NCBI GenBank assembly: GCA_003565035.1
Contig: PXDP01000174.1
Coordinates: 1 to 29,926, forward strand
Reading direction: 5' to 3'
DNA: 29,926 nucleotides
Origin: PVC group bacterium
GTDB lineage: Bacteria; Verrucomicrobiota; Kiritimatiellia; SS1-B-03-39; UBA6053
Shown one piece after another: positions 21,786-29,926 of the stretch (positions within the stretch are counted from its first letter, which is position 1; every line of letters begins with the position of its first letter). A program made the translations under genes and the position numbers. The notes beneath the pieces are model-generated. The model saw only the letters and a list, made by a program, of their open reading frames with translations. It searched no databases and was not told where the DNA came from.

Positions 21786-22577
21786 TCAGTCGTAGGTATG
21801 TTTGGGTGCGGGGAATGTTCGGGTGCGAACTTCCTCGGCGTATTCGTGGAAGGCGGTTTGCATTTGCTCACCGATGTCGGCATATTTTTTGACAAATTTG
21901 GGGGTGAAGCCGCTGAACATTCCCAGCATGTCGTGGAGGACGAGTATTTGTCCGTCGCATCCGGCGCCGGCGCCAATGCCGATGGTGGGAATGGGGATGG
22001 CGGTTGTGATGCTTTCCGCCAGGGCGGCCGGGCAGGCTTCCAGTACAAGCGCGAAGGCACCGGCATCGGCCAGCGCTTTGGCATCGCTTTTCATTTTTTC
22101 AGCGGCGGCCGCTTCGCGTCCCTGCACTTTGTAGCCGAGTTCTTTGACCGACTGGGGGGTGAGCCCGATATGGGCCATCACCGGGATGCCGTTCTGCACC
22201 AGGCGGCGGACCAGTCCGGCGCGTTCGGCACCGCCTTCGAGTTTCACGGCATCGGCACCGGCCTCCTGCAGAAAACGTCCGGCATTGCGAACCGCTTCGT
22301 CGTCGTTCACCTGATAGGTCATGAAGGGCATGTCGGCGACGACCAGGGCGTTTTGCACGCCGCGCGCCACGGCGGCGGTGTGATGGAGCATGTGGTCGAG
22401 GGTGACGGAAAGGGTCGTCTCATAGCCGAGGACGGTCATGCCGAGGCTGTCGCCGACGAGGATGAGGGGAATTCCGGCGGCATCAACCAGGCGGGCGTTG
22501 GCGGTGTCGCTGGCGGTGAGGGCGGGGATAGGCTCTTTTCCTTTGAGGGCCCGGAGGCGGGAGGGCGTCATTTTCAT
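21786..22577 (-). CDS. panB: 3-methyl-2-oxobutanoate hydroxymethyltransferase (ketopantoate synthesis)
   Basis: 263 residues, the usual PanB length. It adds a hydroxymethyl group from methylene-tetrahydrofolate to 2-oxoisovalerate, the first committed step to pantothenate and CoA. Recognisable signatures: the metal/substrate site in ILVGDSLGMTVLGYETT, ADMPF, AVKLEGG, HIGLTPQ, the catalytic Glu in VLEACP, and IGIGAGAGCDGQILVLHDMLG. It lies 8 bp downstream of ptsP on the same strand and 12 bp before the secreted-protein gene, so the three may share a transcript. The panC and panD partners are not nearby. Confidence 0.95.
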   Translation of the reverse strand: MKMTPSRLRALKGKEPIPALTASDTANARLVDAAGIPLILVGDSLGMTVLGYETTLSVTLDHMLHHTAAVARGVQNALVVADMPFMTYQVNDDEAVRNAGRFLQEAGADAVKLEGGAERAGLVRRLVQNGIPVMAHIGLTPQSVKELGYKVQGREAAAAEKMKSDAKALADAGAFALVLEACPAALAESITTAIPIPTIGIGAGAGCDGQILVLHDMLGMFSGFTPKFVKKYADIGEQMQTAFHEYAEEVRTRTFPAPKHTYD

Positions 22578-22585
22578 GGCGGATG

Positions 22586-24853
22586 TCAGTCGCTGCGTTC
22601 TGAGAGGAAGCGGTTGACCTCGCGGAGGGTGCCGAAACGGAGGAGTTTGCGGGCGTGCTGGCGGGCTTCCTCGGTGTGGAGTTCGCGGATAAAGCTTTGA
22701 ATGCGGGGAATATGCTGGGGGTCGACGCTGATTTTGCGGAGGCCGATGCCGATGAGGAATTTCAGCATTTCGGTGTTGAGGGCCATGTCGCCGCAGACGG
22801 AGACATCCACATCGTTGTTGATGGCGGCGTTGATGATGCGGTACACGGCGCGGAGCACGGCGGGATGGTGGCAGACGTAGAGGCTGCTGACCGATTCGTT
22901 GGTGCGGTCGACGGCGAGAAGATACTGAATGAGGTCGTTGGTGCCGATACAGAGGAAGTCGGACTCCTGGGCGAGTTCATCGATGATTTCGACGGCGGCG
23001 GGGAGTTCGATCATGGGACCCATGGCCGGGGAGGGGTTGAAGGGAACGCCTTCGTCGGCGAGTTCTTTTTTGCAGGCCTCCAGGACATCTTTGGCGGCGA
23101 GAAAATCGTCGACCGAGGAAATGAAGGGGATCATGATGCGCAGGTTTTTTTCGTGGCCGGCGCGCAGCATGGCGCGGAGCTGCTGCTTGAAGATGGGTAA
23201 ATTTTTGAGGGAGAAGCGGATGGCCCGGAGGCCGAGAAAGGGATTGGCCTCTTCAAGATGCTGGTGATAGGGGAGTTTTTTGTCGCCGCCCACATCGAGA
23301 GTGCGGAGGGTGACTTCTTTATCGGGGAGGCCGGCGAAGATTTTTTCGTAGATGAGTTTTTGGGCTTCTTCGCTGGGAAATTCGTCGCGGACAATGAAGG
23401 GAAATTCACTGCGGTAGAGTCCGACGCCTTCGGCGAGGTTCTGGCGGGCAAATTCCATGTCGCTGAGGAGGTTGACGTTGCAGTGTATGGTGATTTTGGT
23501 GCCGTCACGGGTGAAGGTTTCCGGAAAGACTTCCGGGGGGGCGTCCTCTTCTTTGTGGATGAGGGGCTCGTACTGGCGGAGAATTTTCTCGGAGGGGTCG
23601 AGAAAAACGGTGCCCTGGTTGGCATCAATCAGGATGACGGTGCCTTCGTCGATGTCGAGGATCTCGGGTTTTTCCACAAAAACCATGGGCACGCGGAGGG
23701 AGCGGGCGAGGATGCTGATGTGGGAGGTGACGCTGCCCTGGACGATAATGAGGCCTTCGACGCTCTGGGCGGCGAATTTGAGGACATCGGAGGGGAGCAG
23801 TTCGCGGGCGATGATGATTTGTCCTGCGTAATCGCCGTGGTCCTCACCGTGCTGCTGCAAATTCCGCAGCAGGCGGTGGCCGAGGTCTTTCACGTCCAGC
23901 ACTTTTTCGCGGAGACGGGGATTGCTGCTTTTGGCGAAGAGGCTGATGTAGTCGTTGACGACACTGCTGACGGCGCGGTCAGCGGGAGTGCCCTGGTCGA
24001 TGAGCTTGCGCATGGCTCCGCTGAAGCCCATGTCTTTGAGAATCAGCAGGTGCGCGTTGAAGATGAGGGAGGCCACGTCCCCGAGGCGTTCCTCCATGTG
24101 GCGCTGGAGTTCGGTGAGCTGTTCTTCGGATTCCTGCAGGGCGAGGTTGAAGTCCTCGAGGGTGTAGGGGGAGGTTTCATCGTCGGCGGCGACGGTGAGC
24201 ACATCGTAGCCGTGTCCGTCGAGAATGACGGCGGTGCCCTGGACCACGCCGCTGGAGGCGGTGGTGCCTTTGAGGAAGGAGACCATGGCCGGGCTGTGTT
24301 CGGGCGCGGCTGCGGGGGTGGTCTGCTTACGGGCCTCGTGCAGGCTCATGAGGAGCTTGGCGTTTTCAATCACCACGGCAAGCTGAGAGGCGATGGCCCG
24401 GAGGGCTTTGATGTCGTTAATGTGGAAGTAGTCGGGCTGGGGATCCTGGGTGACGAGCACGCCGACCCGCATAACCCCGCGGAGGAGGATGGGGACGGCG
24501 AGGAAGGCTTCGTAATTTTCCTCGAAGATGCCTTCGATGCGTTTAAAATTGGGGTTGGCGGAGCCGTGACCTTCGCAGATGGGCTGCAGGTCTTTCATGG
24601 CGGTGCCCACAATCCCTTCGCCCAGTTTGAGTTTGACGTTGCCTACGGATTCGGGCTTGAGGCCCTGGGTGGCGGCAAGGGTCAATTCCTCGGTTTGTTC
24701 GTCATACAGGTAAATGCTGCAGACGGCGGCGCGCATGTGGTAGGCGACAATGCTGACGGCGGACTGGAGGAAGTCCGCAAGGCTGTGGCTCCGCTCGAAG
24801 AGTCCGGCGAGTTCGCTGATATCACAGATAAGGTCTACATTGTCTTTGGCCAT
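22586..24853 (-). CDS. ptsP: PtsP: GAF-domain phosphoenolpyruvate-protein phosphotransferase (nitrogen-type enzyme I)
   Basis: 755 residues. An N-terminal GAF sensor domain (about 12-170, with AAVCSIYLYDEQTEELTLAA and GLKPESVG..KLKLGEGIVG) is fused to a complete enzyme I: phospho-His domain with GSVTSHISILARSLRVP (His378), PEP-binding barrel with EGVGLYRSEFPF, LRTLDVGGDKKLPY and NPFLGLRAIR, and the catalytic Cys in VSVCGDMALN. It passes phosphate from PEP to an NPr-type HPr in a regulatory relay. No HPr, EIIA or rpoN is in the window. The start ATG at 24853 lacks a clear ribosome site; an alternative start is not obvious. The gene is followed by panB after 8 bp. Confidence 0.93.
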   Translation of the reverse strand: MAKDNVDLICDISELAGLFERSHSLADFLQSAVSIVAYHMRAAVCSIYLYDEQTEELTLAATQGLKPESVGNVKLKLGEGIVGTAMKDLQPICEGHGSANPNFKRIEGIFEENYEAFLAVPILLRGVMRVGVLVTQDPQPDYFHINDIKALRAIASQLAVVIENAKLLMSLHEARKQTTPAAAPEHSPAMVSFLKGTTASSGVVQGTAVILDGHGYDVLTVAADDETSPYTLEDFNLALQESEEQLTELQRHMEERLGDVASLIFNAHLLILKDMGFSGAMRKLIDQGTPADRAVSSVVNDYISLFAKSSNPRLREKVLDVKDLGHRLLRNLQQHGEDHGDYAGQIIIARELLPSDVLKFAAQSVEGLIIVQGSVTSHISILARSLRVPMVFVEKPEILDIDEGTVILIDANQGTVFLDPSEKILRQYEPLIHKEEDAPPEVFPETFTRDGTKITIHCNVNLLSDMEFARQNLAEGVGLYRSEFPFIVRDEFPSEEAQKLIYEKIFAGLPDKEVTLRTLDVGGDKKLPYHQHLEEANPFLGLRAIRFSLKNLPIFKQQLRAMLRAGHEKNLRIMIPFISSVDDFLAAKDVLEACKKELADEGVPFNPSPAMGPMIELPAAVEIIDELAQESDFLCIGTNDLIQYLLAVDRTNESVSSLYVCHHPAVLRAVYRIINAAINNDVDVSVCGDMALNTEMLKFLIGIGLRKISVDPQHIPRIQSFIRELHTEEARQHARKLLRFGTLREVNRFLSERSD

Positions 24854-24908
24854 GCGGGTGTTCTAACATGAAAAGTGGCGGTTGACCAGTCTGAACACAG
24901 ATTCCCGT

Positions 24909-25034
24909 TCAGGGCGCGAGGGTGTAGAGCTTCCAGGCGTAGAATGCGGCGAGGCCGAGCAGGGCCAGGGCGAGCAGGGTGGCAAAAATACGGATGCGGT
25001 GGTGCAGCAGGGTGGGGTGTTTTCTGGGGCTCAT
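24909..25034 (-). CDS. 41-residue single-helix membrane peptide
   Basis: The start codon overlaps the stop of the upstream ferric-reductase-like gene by ATGA, the same coupling seen between rnf genes. The product begins MSPRKHPTLLHHRIRIFATL, has a hydrophobic helix at about 16-33 (FATLLALALLGLAAFY) and ends YAWKLYTLAP. A basic, His-containing N-terminus predicts an inside-facing start. It may be a small partner subunit of the flavocytochrome. It is too short for most gene callers and has no recognisable family. The 55 bp between it and ptsP hold nothing obvious. Confidence 0.55.
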   Translation of the reverse strand: MSPRKHPTLLHHRIRIFATLLALALLGLAAFYAWKLYTLAP

Positions 25035-26347
25035 ACGATATCAAACCGTTCGGAAAGGATGTGGTGGCGGGGGACATGGTTGCGCAGCAGTTCGGCCTCG
25101 ACGAGATTCATGACCTTGGAGGCGGCGCACATGAAAAAGTCGGTATTCTGTCCATCGCCGGGAATGACTTCACGCACCAAGTCCTCGGTGATATAGCCGG
25201 TACGGCCTTCCCAGCCGGGTTCGGGACGGCTGAGAACATGAATGATCTTGAGGTTGAGGCTTTTTTCCATCTCCTCCAGCTCGCGAAGAAAGAGGATCTC
25301 GCGCTGGTTGGAATTTGCGTCCACCAGAAGGCATTCGCGCATGTCCCCGTGGTCTCTGAGTGTGCGGAGAATCGACATGATCGGGGTGATGCCGGCACCG
25401 GTGGCGAAGAACACGGCCCGGGTGTCGGTATTTTTGGAGAGTTTGAAGGCTCCAAAAGGGCCTTCAAGCCAGACGCGGGTGCCCGGCTCCACCCCCCGCC
25501 AACCGGAAGTGAAATCCCCGATGGGCTTGGCTGTGAAGCTGATATGGCCGCACGTTTCCCCGGAGGAGAACGAAAAGGGATGCTGCTGAAGGCTGTATGG
25601 CGAGTCGCCCACCGTCATCCAGGCATACTGCCCGGCATCGAATTTCATGCCGTCATGGCCGACGGGGTTCAGGACGATGGTGGTGGCGCTGCCGCGGTGG
25701 GCTTTGACGTTCACCACCTCGTACGGGCGTTTTTTCATCTGCATTGGACGGACAACGCGGACCTGAAGGAGAGAGTAGACGGTGATGCCGACAAATGCGG
25801 TGATGTAGGCCTGCTGCCACCAGCGGTAGGTGTGATGGGAGACCTGGAGGACATGCACCAGACCAATGAGCACCACCAGCAGAGACAGCACGCCATGGCT
25901 GAGCCGCCACCATTCGTAGACCAGCTTGAACTGTTTGCGCCAAAGGGACAGCACCACAATCAAGGCGGTGAAGATCACCGAGAGGGTGAGGGCGACCGCC
26001 CGGGGGAAATTGACGCTGGGGTCGAGAAACGTCAGATAGTCGTTTTCGGCCAGCAGGAGAATGACGGGATGGGCGAGCGTGAGGACCATGGCACCGATTC
26101 CGGCCGCGTAGTGGAACTGCAGCAGGTGGTCGGCGCCCACCTGCGGGGCGATGGTCCGCCAGCGGCCGGTGATGGCAAACTGAAGGCACATCATGGTCAG
26201 CCCCACAAACCCGAGGGCCACGCCGAACTCAATCCAGAAGCCCCGGGTGGACTGCAGAGGGCCGGCCAGCACCAAAAGGAGCGGGGAGAGGGCGAGCACC
26301 ACATAGAGCGCGGTCCATTTAAAGAGATGAGCGGGGCTGGCTTTCAT
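25031..26347 (-). CDS. Ferric-reductase-like transmembrane flavocytochrome (bis-heme + FAD/NAD(P) domains)
   Basis: 438 residues. The first 210 hold about six transmembrane helices with two His pairs spaced as H-x13-H: His79/His93 and His151/His165. This is the bis-heme pattern of the ferric reductase / NADPH oxidase superfamily. The C-terminal half is an FNR-type module: FAD motif QHPFSFSS, then AVFFATGAGITPIMSILRTL for the nucleotide and a late MCAASKVMNLVEAEL. It should carry electrons from cytoplasmic NAD(P)H across the membrane; the acceptor is unknown. I chose ATG 26347 because GAGGAA lies 6 bases upstream and the first helix starts there. The gene is divergent from the GH28 gene; the 180-bp gap shows no convincing promoter. 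Confidence 0.88.
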   Translation of the reverse strand: MKASPAHLFKWTALYVVLALSPLLLVLAGPLQSTRGFWIEFGVALGFVGLTMMCLQFAITGRWRTIAPQVGADHLLQFHYAAGIGAMVLTLAHPVILLLAENDYLTFLDPSVNFPRAVALTLSVIFTALIVVLSLWRKQFKLVYEWWRLSHGVLSLLVVLIGLVHVLQVSHHTYRWWQQAYITAFVGITVYSLLQVRVVRPMQMKKRPYEVVNVKAHRGSATTIVLNPVGHDGMKFDAGQYAWMTVGDSPYSLQQHPFSFSSGETCGHISFTAKPIGDFTSGWRGVEPGTRVWLEGPFGAFKLSKNTDTRAVFFATGAGITPIMSILRTLRDHGDMRECLLVDANSNQREILFLRELEEMEKSLNLKIIHVLSRPEPGWEGRTGYITEDLVREVIPGDGQNTDFFMCAASKVMNLVEAELLRNHVPRHHILSERFDIV

Positions 26348-26527
26348 ATTGTTCCTCTTCGTCTTTCTCCGGGGACTTTGCAAATGAAATAGAGTGTATT
26401 TAACAAAAGGGAAGGACGTAGACTGTGAGATGCGGCCGTCGCGGGATTCTTCGGCGGTTTCGGATTGATCCGGGATGCGCTCTGGCTTATGGATATGTGT
26501 TTTGATTCGCATGAATTTTTTAATCTT

Positions 26528-27976
26528 ATGAACGTACTTTTAACTTCTTCGGACGACAAAACGCTGCACACGAAGACCTTGCAGGAAGCCATCGACAAGG
26601 TTTCGGCGGCGGGCGGCGGGTGTGTGATCCTGGTGTCGGGCGTGTTCCGGTCGGGGATGCTGCGGATGCGGGACGGGGTGGAACTGCGTCTGGAGCGCGG
26701 GGCGGTGCTGAAAGCTTCGGAGGCTGTGGAGGATCATTTGCCGCTGATCGAGACGGCGGGCAGTGGGGATTACTGGCGGCAGGCGGGCGGTTCGTTTCAT
26801 TTGCTGGTGGCACAGGGCTGTCGGGATGTGGCCCTGACGGGGGGCGGGCGGCTGGACGGCAATGGCACGGCCTGGTACGATCCGGTGGATCCGGGCACGG
26901 ACTGGCCGCGGCCCCGGGATGCGGACTGGCGGCGCATGGGGGCAATGGTGCTCTTTTCGGATTGTCAGGGGGTGCGGATCGATCAAGTGACGCTTGGCAA
27001 TGTCTGCAACTGGACCCTGCATCTGCATGAGTGCGATGATGTGCAGGTGCGCGATATCCGGATCGTGAATCCGCCGCAGGCTCCGAATTCGGACGGGATC
27101 GACATCACCGGCTGCCGGCGGGTTTCGGTGACCGGGGCGCACATTGACACGGGGGATGATGCGGTGTGTCTGAAAACTCTGCCGGGCGGGCGGAGCTGTG
27201 AGCATGTGGTGGTGAGTCAGTGTGTGCTGCGGACGCATTGTGTGGCGTTGAAGCTGGGGGCGACGGAGAGTTTTGAGGATATGCGTAACGTGGTGTTCAG
27301 TGACTGTGTGGTGACGGGGAGTCACCGGGTGCTGGGGATCTACAGTCTGGAGGGGGCGGTGATTGAGCATGTGCTTTGCCGCAATATCACGTTTGACACC
27401 TGCACGCCGCTGATGTTTCCCCGGCCGATTCATGTGGATTTGCGGGGACACCGGCCGGAATCGAGGGTGGGGGCGATCCGGAATGTGCAGATTTGCGGGC
27501 TGACGGGGGAAACGAACGGGCGGAGTCTGTTGACCGCACAGCCGGGGGCGATGCTGGAGGATCTCCTGATTTCGGATGTGCATGTGAGGATGCCGGGGTT
27601 TGAGGATCCCGCGCGGCATGGGGCGGAATGCGGCGGGGCCCAGTTTTCCAATCGAACGCCGCGGGCGCGGGTGGAGCGGGCCGCCTTTGTTCTGGAGAAT
27701 GCGCGGGGAGTGGTCATGGAGCGGATCCGGGTTCAATGGCCGGAAACGGGACGGGCACTGCCGGAGGCCTGGCGGTTTCAACACAAACTGGCGAACGGCA
27801 CGCACCGGCTGTTTGAGCCCGGGGACTGGGCACTGGACGGGGACGTTCCGGTGCACGGCGTTTCGGCGCATAATGTGCACGGCGGTCATCTTGACACCCG
27901 CGCCCTGAGTGGCTGGCAGGGAGGCTCGGCGGCATTTTTGGAGGCTTCGGACTGGAATTTAACTTCACAATATTAA
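26528..27976 (+). CDS. Glycoside hydrolase family 28 (polygalacturonase-like), probably cytoplasmic
   Basis: 482 residues of right-handed beta-helix sequence. The GH28 motifs are recognisable: APNSDGIDI (Asp189), IDTGDDAVCLK (Asp210 and Asp211 region), then THCVALKLGATES, where classical enzymes have G-H-G-x-S-x-G-S (His237 here), and GIYSLEGAV. It should act on an alpha-linked uronic acid or rhamnose-type residue. There is no signal peptide, so it probably works on imported oligosaccharides. I chose ATG 26528 because family-like sequence begins there (TSSDDKTLHTKTLQEAID); there is no good Shine-Dalgarno, and in-frame TTG/ATG codons at 26465-26497 are alternatives. The glycosyltransferase gene follows 12 bp later. 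Confidence 0.85.
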   Translation: MNVLLTSSDDKTLHTKTLQEAIDKVSAAGGGCVILVSGVFRSGMLRMRDGVELRLERGAVLKASEAVEDHLPLIETAGSGDYWRQAGGSFHLLVAQGCRDVALTGGGRLDGNGTAWYDPVDPGTDWPRPRDADWRRMGAMVLFSDCQGVRIDQVTLGNVCNWTLHLHECDDVQVRDIRIVNPPQAPNSDGIDITGCRRVSVTGAHIDTGDDAVCLKTLPGGRSCEHVVVSQCVLRTHCVALKLGATESFEDMRNVVFSDCVVTGSHRVLGIYSLEGAVIEHVLCRNITFDTCTPLMFPRPIHVDLRGHRPESRVGAIRNVQICGLTGETNGRSLLTAQPGAMLEDLLISDVHVRMPGFEDPARHGAECGGAQFSNRTPRARVERAAFVLENARGVVMERIRVQWPETGRALPEAWRFQHKLANGTHRLFEPGDWALDGDVPVHGVSAHNVHGGHLDTRALSGWQGGSAAFLEASDWNLTSQY

Positions 27977-27988
27977 GGAGAACATATC

Positions 27989-29368
27989 ATGGCAAATCTC
28001 GGATTTATACAGCATCGGTTGGGACGGACAGACGGCGTGTCGCTGGAAGTGGACAAGTTTCGCGCGATTTTGGAGCGTAACGGGCATACCGTTCATTATC
28101 TGGCCGGGAATGAGGATGTTCCGGGGGGACAGTGCATTCCGGAACTGTATCCGTTTCATCCGGTGACGCAGCGGATCCTGCAGAACGCGACCCGGGAATT
28201 GAAGGATTATGCGAATGCGGGAGAGCTGCTGGCGGAGGTGCGGGCGCATGCGGACTTGATTAAACCGGGGATGCTGCGCTTTATCCGGGAAAATGAGCTG
28301 GATCTGATTTTTCCGAACAATTTGCAGTCGGTGGGCTATAATCTCCCGGGGATGCTGGCGCTGCATGAGGTGATCCGCGAGACGGGAATCCGGACGGTGT
28401 GCCACAATCATGATTTCTGGTGGGAGGACAGCGGGGAGGTGTATCCGACGGGTCCGGAGGTGGTGGCGTTTTACGAGGAGCATGCCCCGCCGACGGATGA
28501 GAATGTGAGCCATCTGGTGATCAACCGCCTGGCGCAGGCGGAGCTGAAGGCCCGCACGGGGGCGGACGCGCGGGTGGTGCCGAATGTGTTTGATTTCACC
28601 CAGCCGAGCTGGAGGCCGGACGCGTACAATGCGGATTTCCGCGAGTCCCTCGGATTACGTCCCCACGATGTGTTTTTCCTTCAGGCAACGCGGATTCTGG
28701 ACCGCAAGGGAGTGGAGCTGGCGATTGATGTGCTGGCGGAATTGAACCGTCCGGAACACCGCGCGGCCCTTGCGGAGGGGACTCTCTACAACGGGCAGCG
28801 TTTTCAGGAGGACAGCCGTCTGGTGCTGGTGTGCGCAGGCTATGTGGAGGGGATCGGCCTGAGTGGATCGTATGAGCAGAATCTGGTGGATAAAGCGAAA
28901 GAGCTGGGGGTGGAGGTGCTCTGGTGCGGTGACCGGGTGAAGCATGGCCGGGGCCAGGATGAGCAGGGCAAAATTTATTCGCTGTGGGATGCGTATGTGG
29001 GCGCGGATTTTGTGACCTATCCGAGTTACTGGGAGGGGTGGGGGAATCAGTTGATCGAGGCGGTGTTCGCGAAGCTGCCGGTGCTGCTGTTTGAGTATCC
29101 GGTTTATGTGTCGGACCTGCGCATGGCGGAGTTTGAGGTGGTGTCGCTGGGGGAAACCATTGCGGGACGGGATGCCCGGGGGCTGGTGACGGTTCCGGAA
29201 GCGGCGGTGCAGCAGGCGGCGCAGGGGGTGATCCGGTATCTGAAGGATGCCGGAGCCCGTGAGCAGGCGGTGGAGCATAATTTCGCCAGTGCAAAGGCCC
29301 TGTATTCGTACGAGGCGCTGGAGGGCATTTTGGACGCAATTCTGGCCGAGAATGGACTGGCATTATGA
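27989..29368 (+). CDS. GT4-family glycosyltransferase, resembling mannosylglucosylglycerate synthases
   Basis: 459 residues, GT-B fold. The N-terminus GFIQHRLGRTDGVSLEVDKF, then TVCHNHDFWWEDSG, VVPNVFDF, ATRILDRKGVELAI, LVTYPSYWEGWGN and the E-x7-E motif (Glu349 and Glu357, EGWGNQLIEA) match the retaining GT4 family. 'GxDGVSLE', 'HxHDFYWE' and 'YxLWDxYxxADLVTYPS'-like blocks are familiar from proteins annotated as mannosylglucosylglycerate synthase, which makes a compatible solute. That specificity is a guess from memory. A strong AAGGAG is 8-9 bases before the ATG. The gene is coupled to the downstream cupin gene by a 4-base overlap. Confidence 0.8.
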   Translation: MANLGFIQHRLGRTDGVSLEVDKFRAILERNGHTVHYLAGNEDVPGGQCIPELYPFHPVTQRILQNATRELKDYANAGELLAEVRAHADLIKPGMLRFIRENELDLIFPNNLQSVGYNLPGMLALHEVIRETGIRTVCHNHDFWWEDSGEVYPTGPEVVAFYEEHAPPTDENVSHLVINRLAQAELKARTGADARVVPNVFDFTQPSWRPDAYNADFRESLGLRPHDVFFLQATRILDRKGVELAIDVLAELNRPEHRAALAEGTLYNGQRFQEDSRLVLVCAGYVEGIGLSGSYEQNLVDKAKELGVEVLWCGDRVKHGRGQDEQGKIYSLWDAYVGADFVTYPSYWEGWGNQLIEAVFAKLPVLLFEYPVYVSDLRMAEFEVVSLGETIAGRDARGLVTVPEAAVQQAAQGVIRYLKDAGAREQAVEHNFASAKALYSYEALEGILDAILAENGLAL

Positions 29369-29784
29369 CGGGCACTCGTTTTCCGGAGATTGAGAGTCTG
29401 TCGCCGGAAGCCTTCGCTCCGTTTGGCCAGGTCTTGCGGCGTGATCCGGAGGGCGAGCTGTTTCAGCCGCTGTTTGCAGACACGGAGAGCAAAGGCTGGC
29501 GGGTGGCCGTGCTGGAGGTGCCGCCAGGGCCTTTGGGACGCATCCACCGCCACCCGGACAGTGAGGAGTGCTTTGCGCCGCTTTTTGGCGGGGCGTTGAT
29601 TGTGGTGGCGGAGCCGGATGCGCCGGAAACCCTCCGCTGCTTCCGGCTGGATGAACCGGTGTGTGTGCGGCGGTCGGTGTGGCATGAAGTGGTTTCCGAG
29701 ACACCGACCCGGATTTTTATCGCCGAAAATGCTGAAATCAGCGGTGAACCGATTTTTCTCGATCCGCCGCTGCCTTTGTCCTAG
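29365..29784 (+). CDS. Ureidoglycolate-lyase-like (AllA-fold) cupin protein
   Basis: 139 residues. The start SLSPEAFAPFGQVLRRDPEG and the block GRIHRHPDSEECFAPLFGG then SVWHEVV match the AllA/ureidoglycolate lyase cupin family, in which HR.P.S...F.P sits in the barrel. No other allantoin or ureide genes are nearby, so the family name may not reflect the reaction here; a sugar-acid or glycerate-related role with the preceding glycosyltransferase is equally possible. The ATG overlaps the upstream stop (ATGA). Confidence 0.72.
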   Translation: MTGTRFPEIESLSPEAFAPFGQVLRRDPEGELFQPLFADTESKGWRVAVLEVPPGPLGRIHRHPDSEECFAPLFGGALIVVAEPDAPETLRCFRLDEPVCVRRSVWHEVVSETPTRIFIAENAEISGEPIFLDPPLPLS

Positions 29785-29831
29785 GGTTTTGTCATCGGAC
29801 CACGGATGAAGAAGAAAAACCCGCGAACTTG

Positions 29832-29848
29832 CCACGCCAGCGGCGTGG
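29832..29848. repeat. Hairpin CCACGCC-AGC-GGCGTGG
   Basis: 7-bp arms around a 3-base loop, 48 bp after the cupin stop. It could terminate the preceding transcript but has no T-run after it. Confidence 0.5.
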
Positions 29849-29850
29849 TG

Positions 29851-29890
29851 GCAGAGCCGTCCCGCGAATAGCAGAGCCGTCCCGCGAATG
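29851..29890 (+). repeat. 20-bp direct tandem repeat, two copies
   Basis: GCAGAGCCGTCCCGCGAATA is followed at once by the same unit ending in G. A partial copy (CCCGCGAA) lies at 29820-29827. The remaining bases to the window edge show no gene. Confidence 0.8.
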
Positions 29891-29926
29891 TGCAGGGGGA
29901 AGAGGGTGATGCACGAAGGCTGAGAG

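Noticed and set aside
20385..22700. Long plus-strand open frame opposite the secreted protein and panB
   Set aside because: It spans two well-supported minus-strand genes and their intergenic gap; Gly/Val/Phe-rich shadow of their codon bias. The same applies to 13715-15769 and 23258-24871 on the plus strand.

Overview
The window carries an anaerobic energy-conservation operon, several housekeeping genes, carbohydrate genes and an unusual load of short repeats. High GC, dense short intergenic gaps, no tRNA or rRNA, and the mix of a very long pyruvate:ferredoxin oxidoreductase, an Rnf complex, glycogen synthase, a GH28 glycosidase and large secreted proteins suggest a Gram-negative, fermentative bacterium. 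My best guess is the PVC superphylum (Kiritimatiellota, Verrucomicrobiota or Lentisphaerota). This is an inference from gene content; there is no rRNA to confirm it.

Layout. 1-1409 (minus): the start of a polyprenyl glycosylphosphotransferase-like membrane protein and an exported protein of unknown function. 1509-2651: a single-copy REP-associated tyrosine transposase (RAYT) whose gene is bracketed by direct copies of GTGCGCACCTGTTGCA, next to two palindromes. 2882-13503 (plus): pyruvate:ferredoxin oxidoreductase, then rnfC-D-G-E-A joined by 4-base ATGA/GTGA overlaps, a 108-residue one-helix four-cysteine protein, and a plant-type ferredoxin-NAD(P)H reductase. No rnfB is present. Together these genes could oxidise pyruvate to reduced ferredoxin and pass the electrons to NAD(P) while pumping ions. 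13673-15850 (minus): RNase R. 15904-17403 (plus): glycogen synthase. 17394-18013 (minus): a VapBC-type toxin-antitoxin pair with a candidate leaderless promoter. 18097-19449 (plus): DbpA RNA helicase, followed by four copies of TTTCCGATGATCGGAAA. 19608-26347 (minus): a large secreted unknown protein, panB, ptsP (nitrogen-type PTS enzyme I), a 41-residue membrane peptide, and a bis-heme ferric-reductase-like flavoprotein. 26528-29784 (plus): a cytoplasmic GH28-family protein, a GT4 glycosyltransferase resembling mannosylglucosylglycerate synthases, and an AllA-like cupin.

The most interesting points are: (a) the Rnf operon has no rnfB and instead ends with a NqrM-like four-Cys peptide plus a ferredoxin reductase, an arrangement recalling the proposed Rnf-to-Nqr transition; (b) 9-bp and 7-bp minisatellites sit at gene junctions of this operon and appear to form the C-terminal tails of RnfG and of the four-Cys peptide; (c) a RAYT has its own candidate repeat family; (d) a second palindrome family occurs at two loci.

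All functional calls come from reading motifs by eye. No database search was possible.
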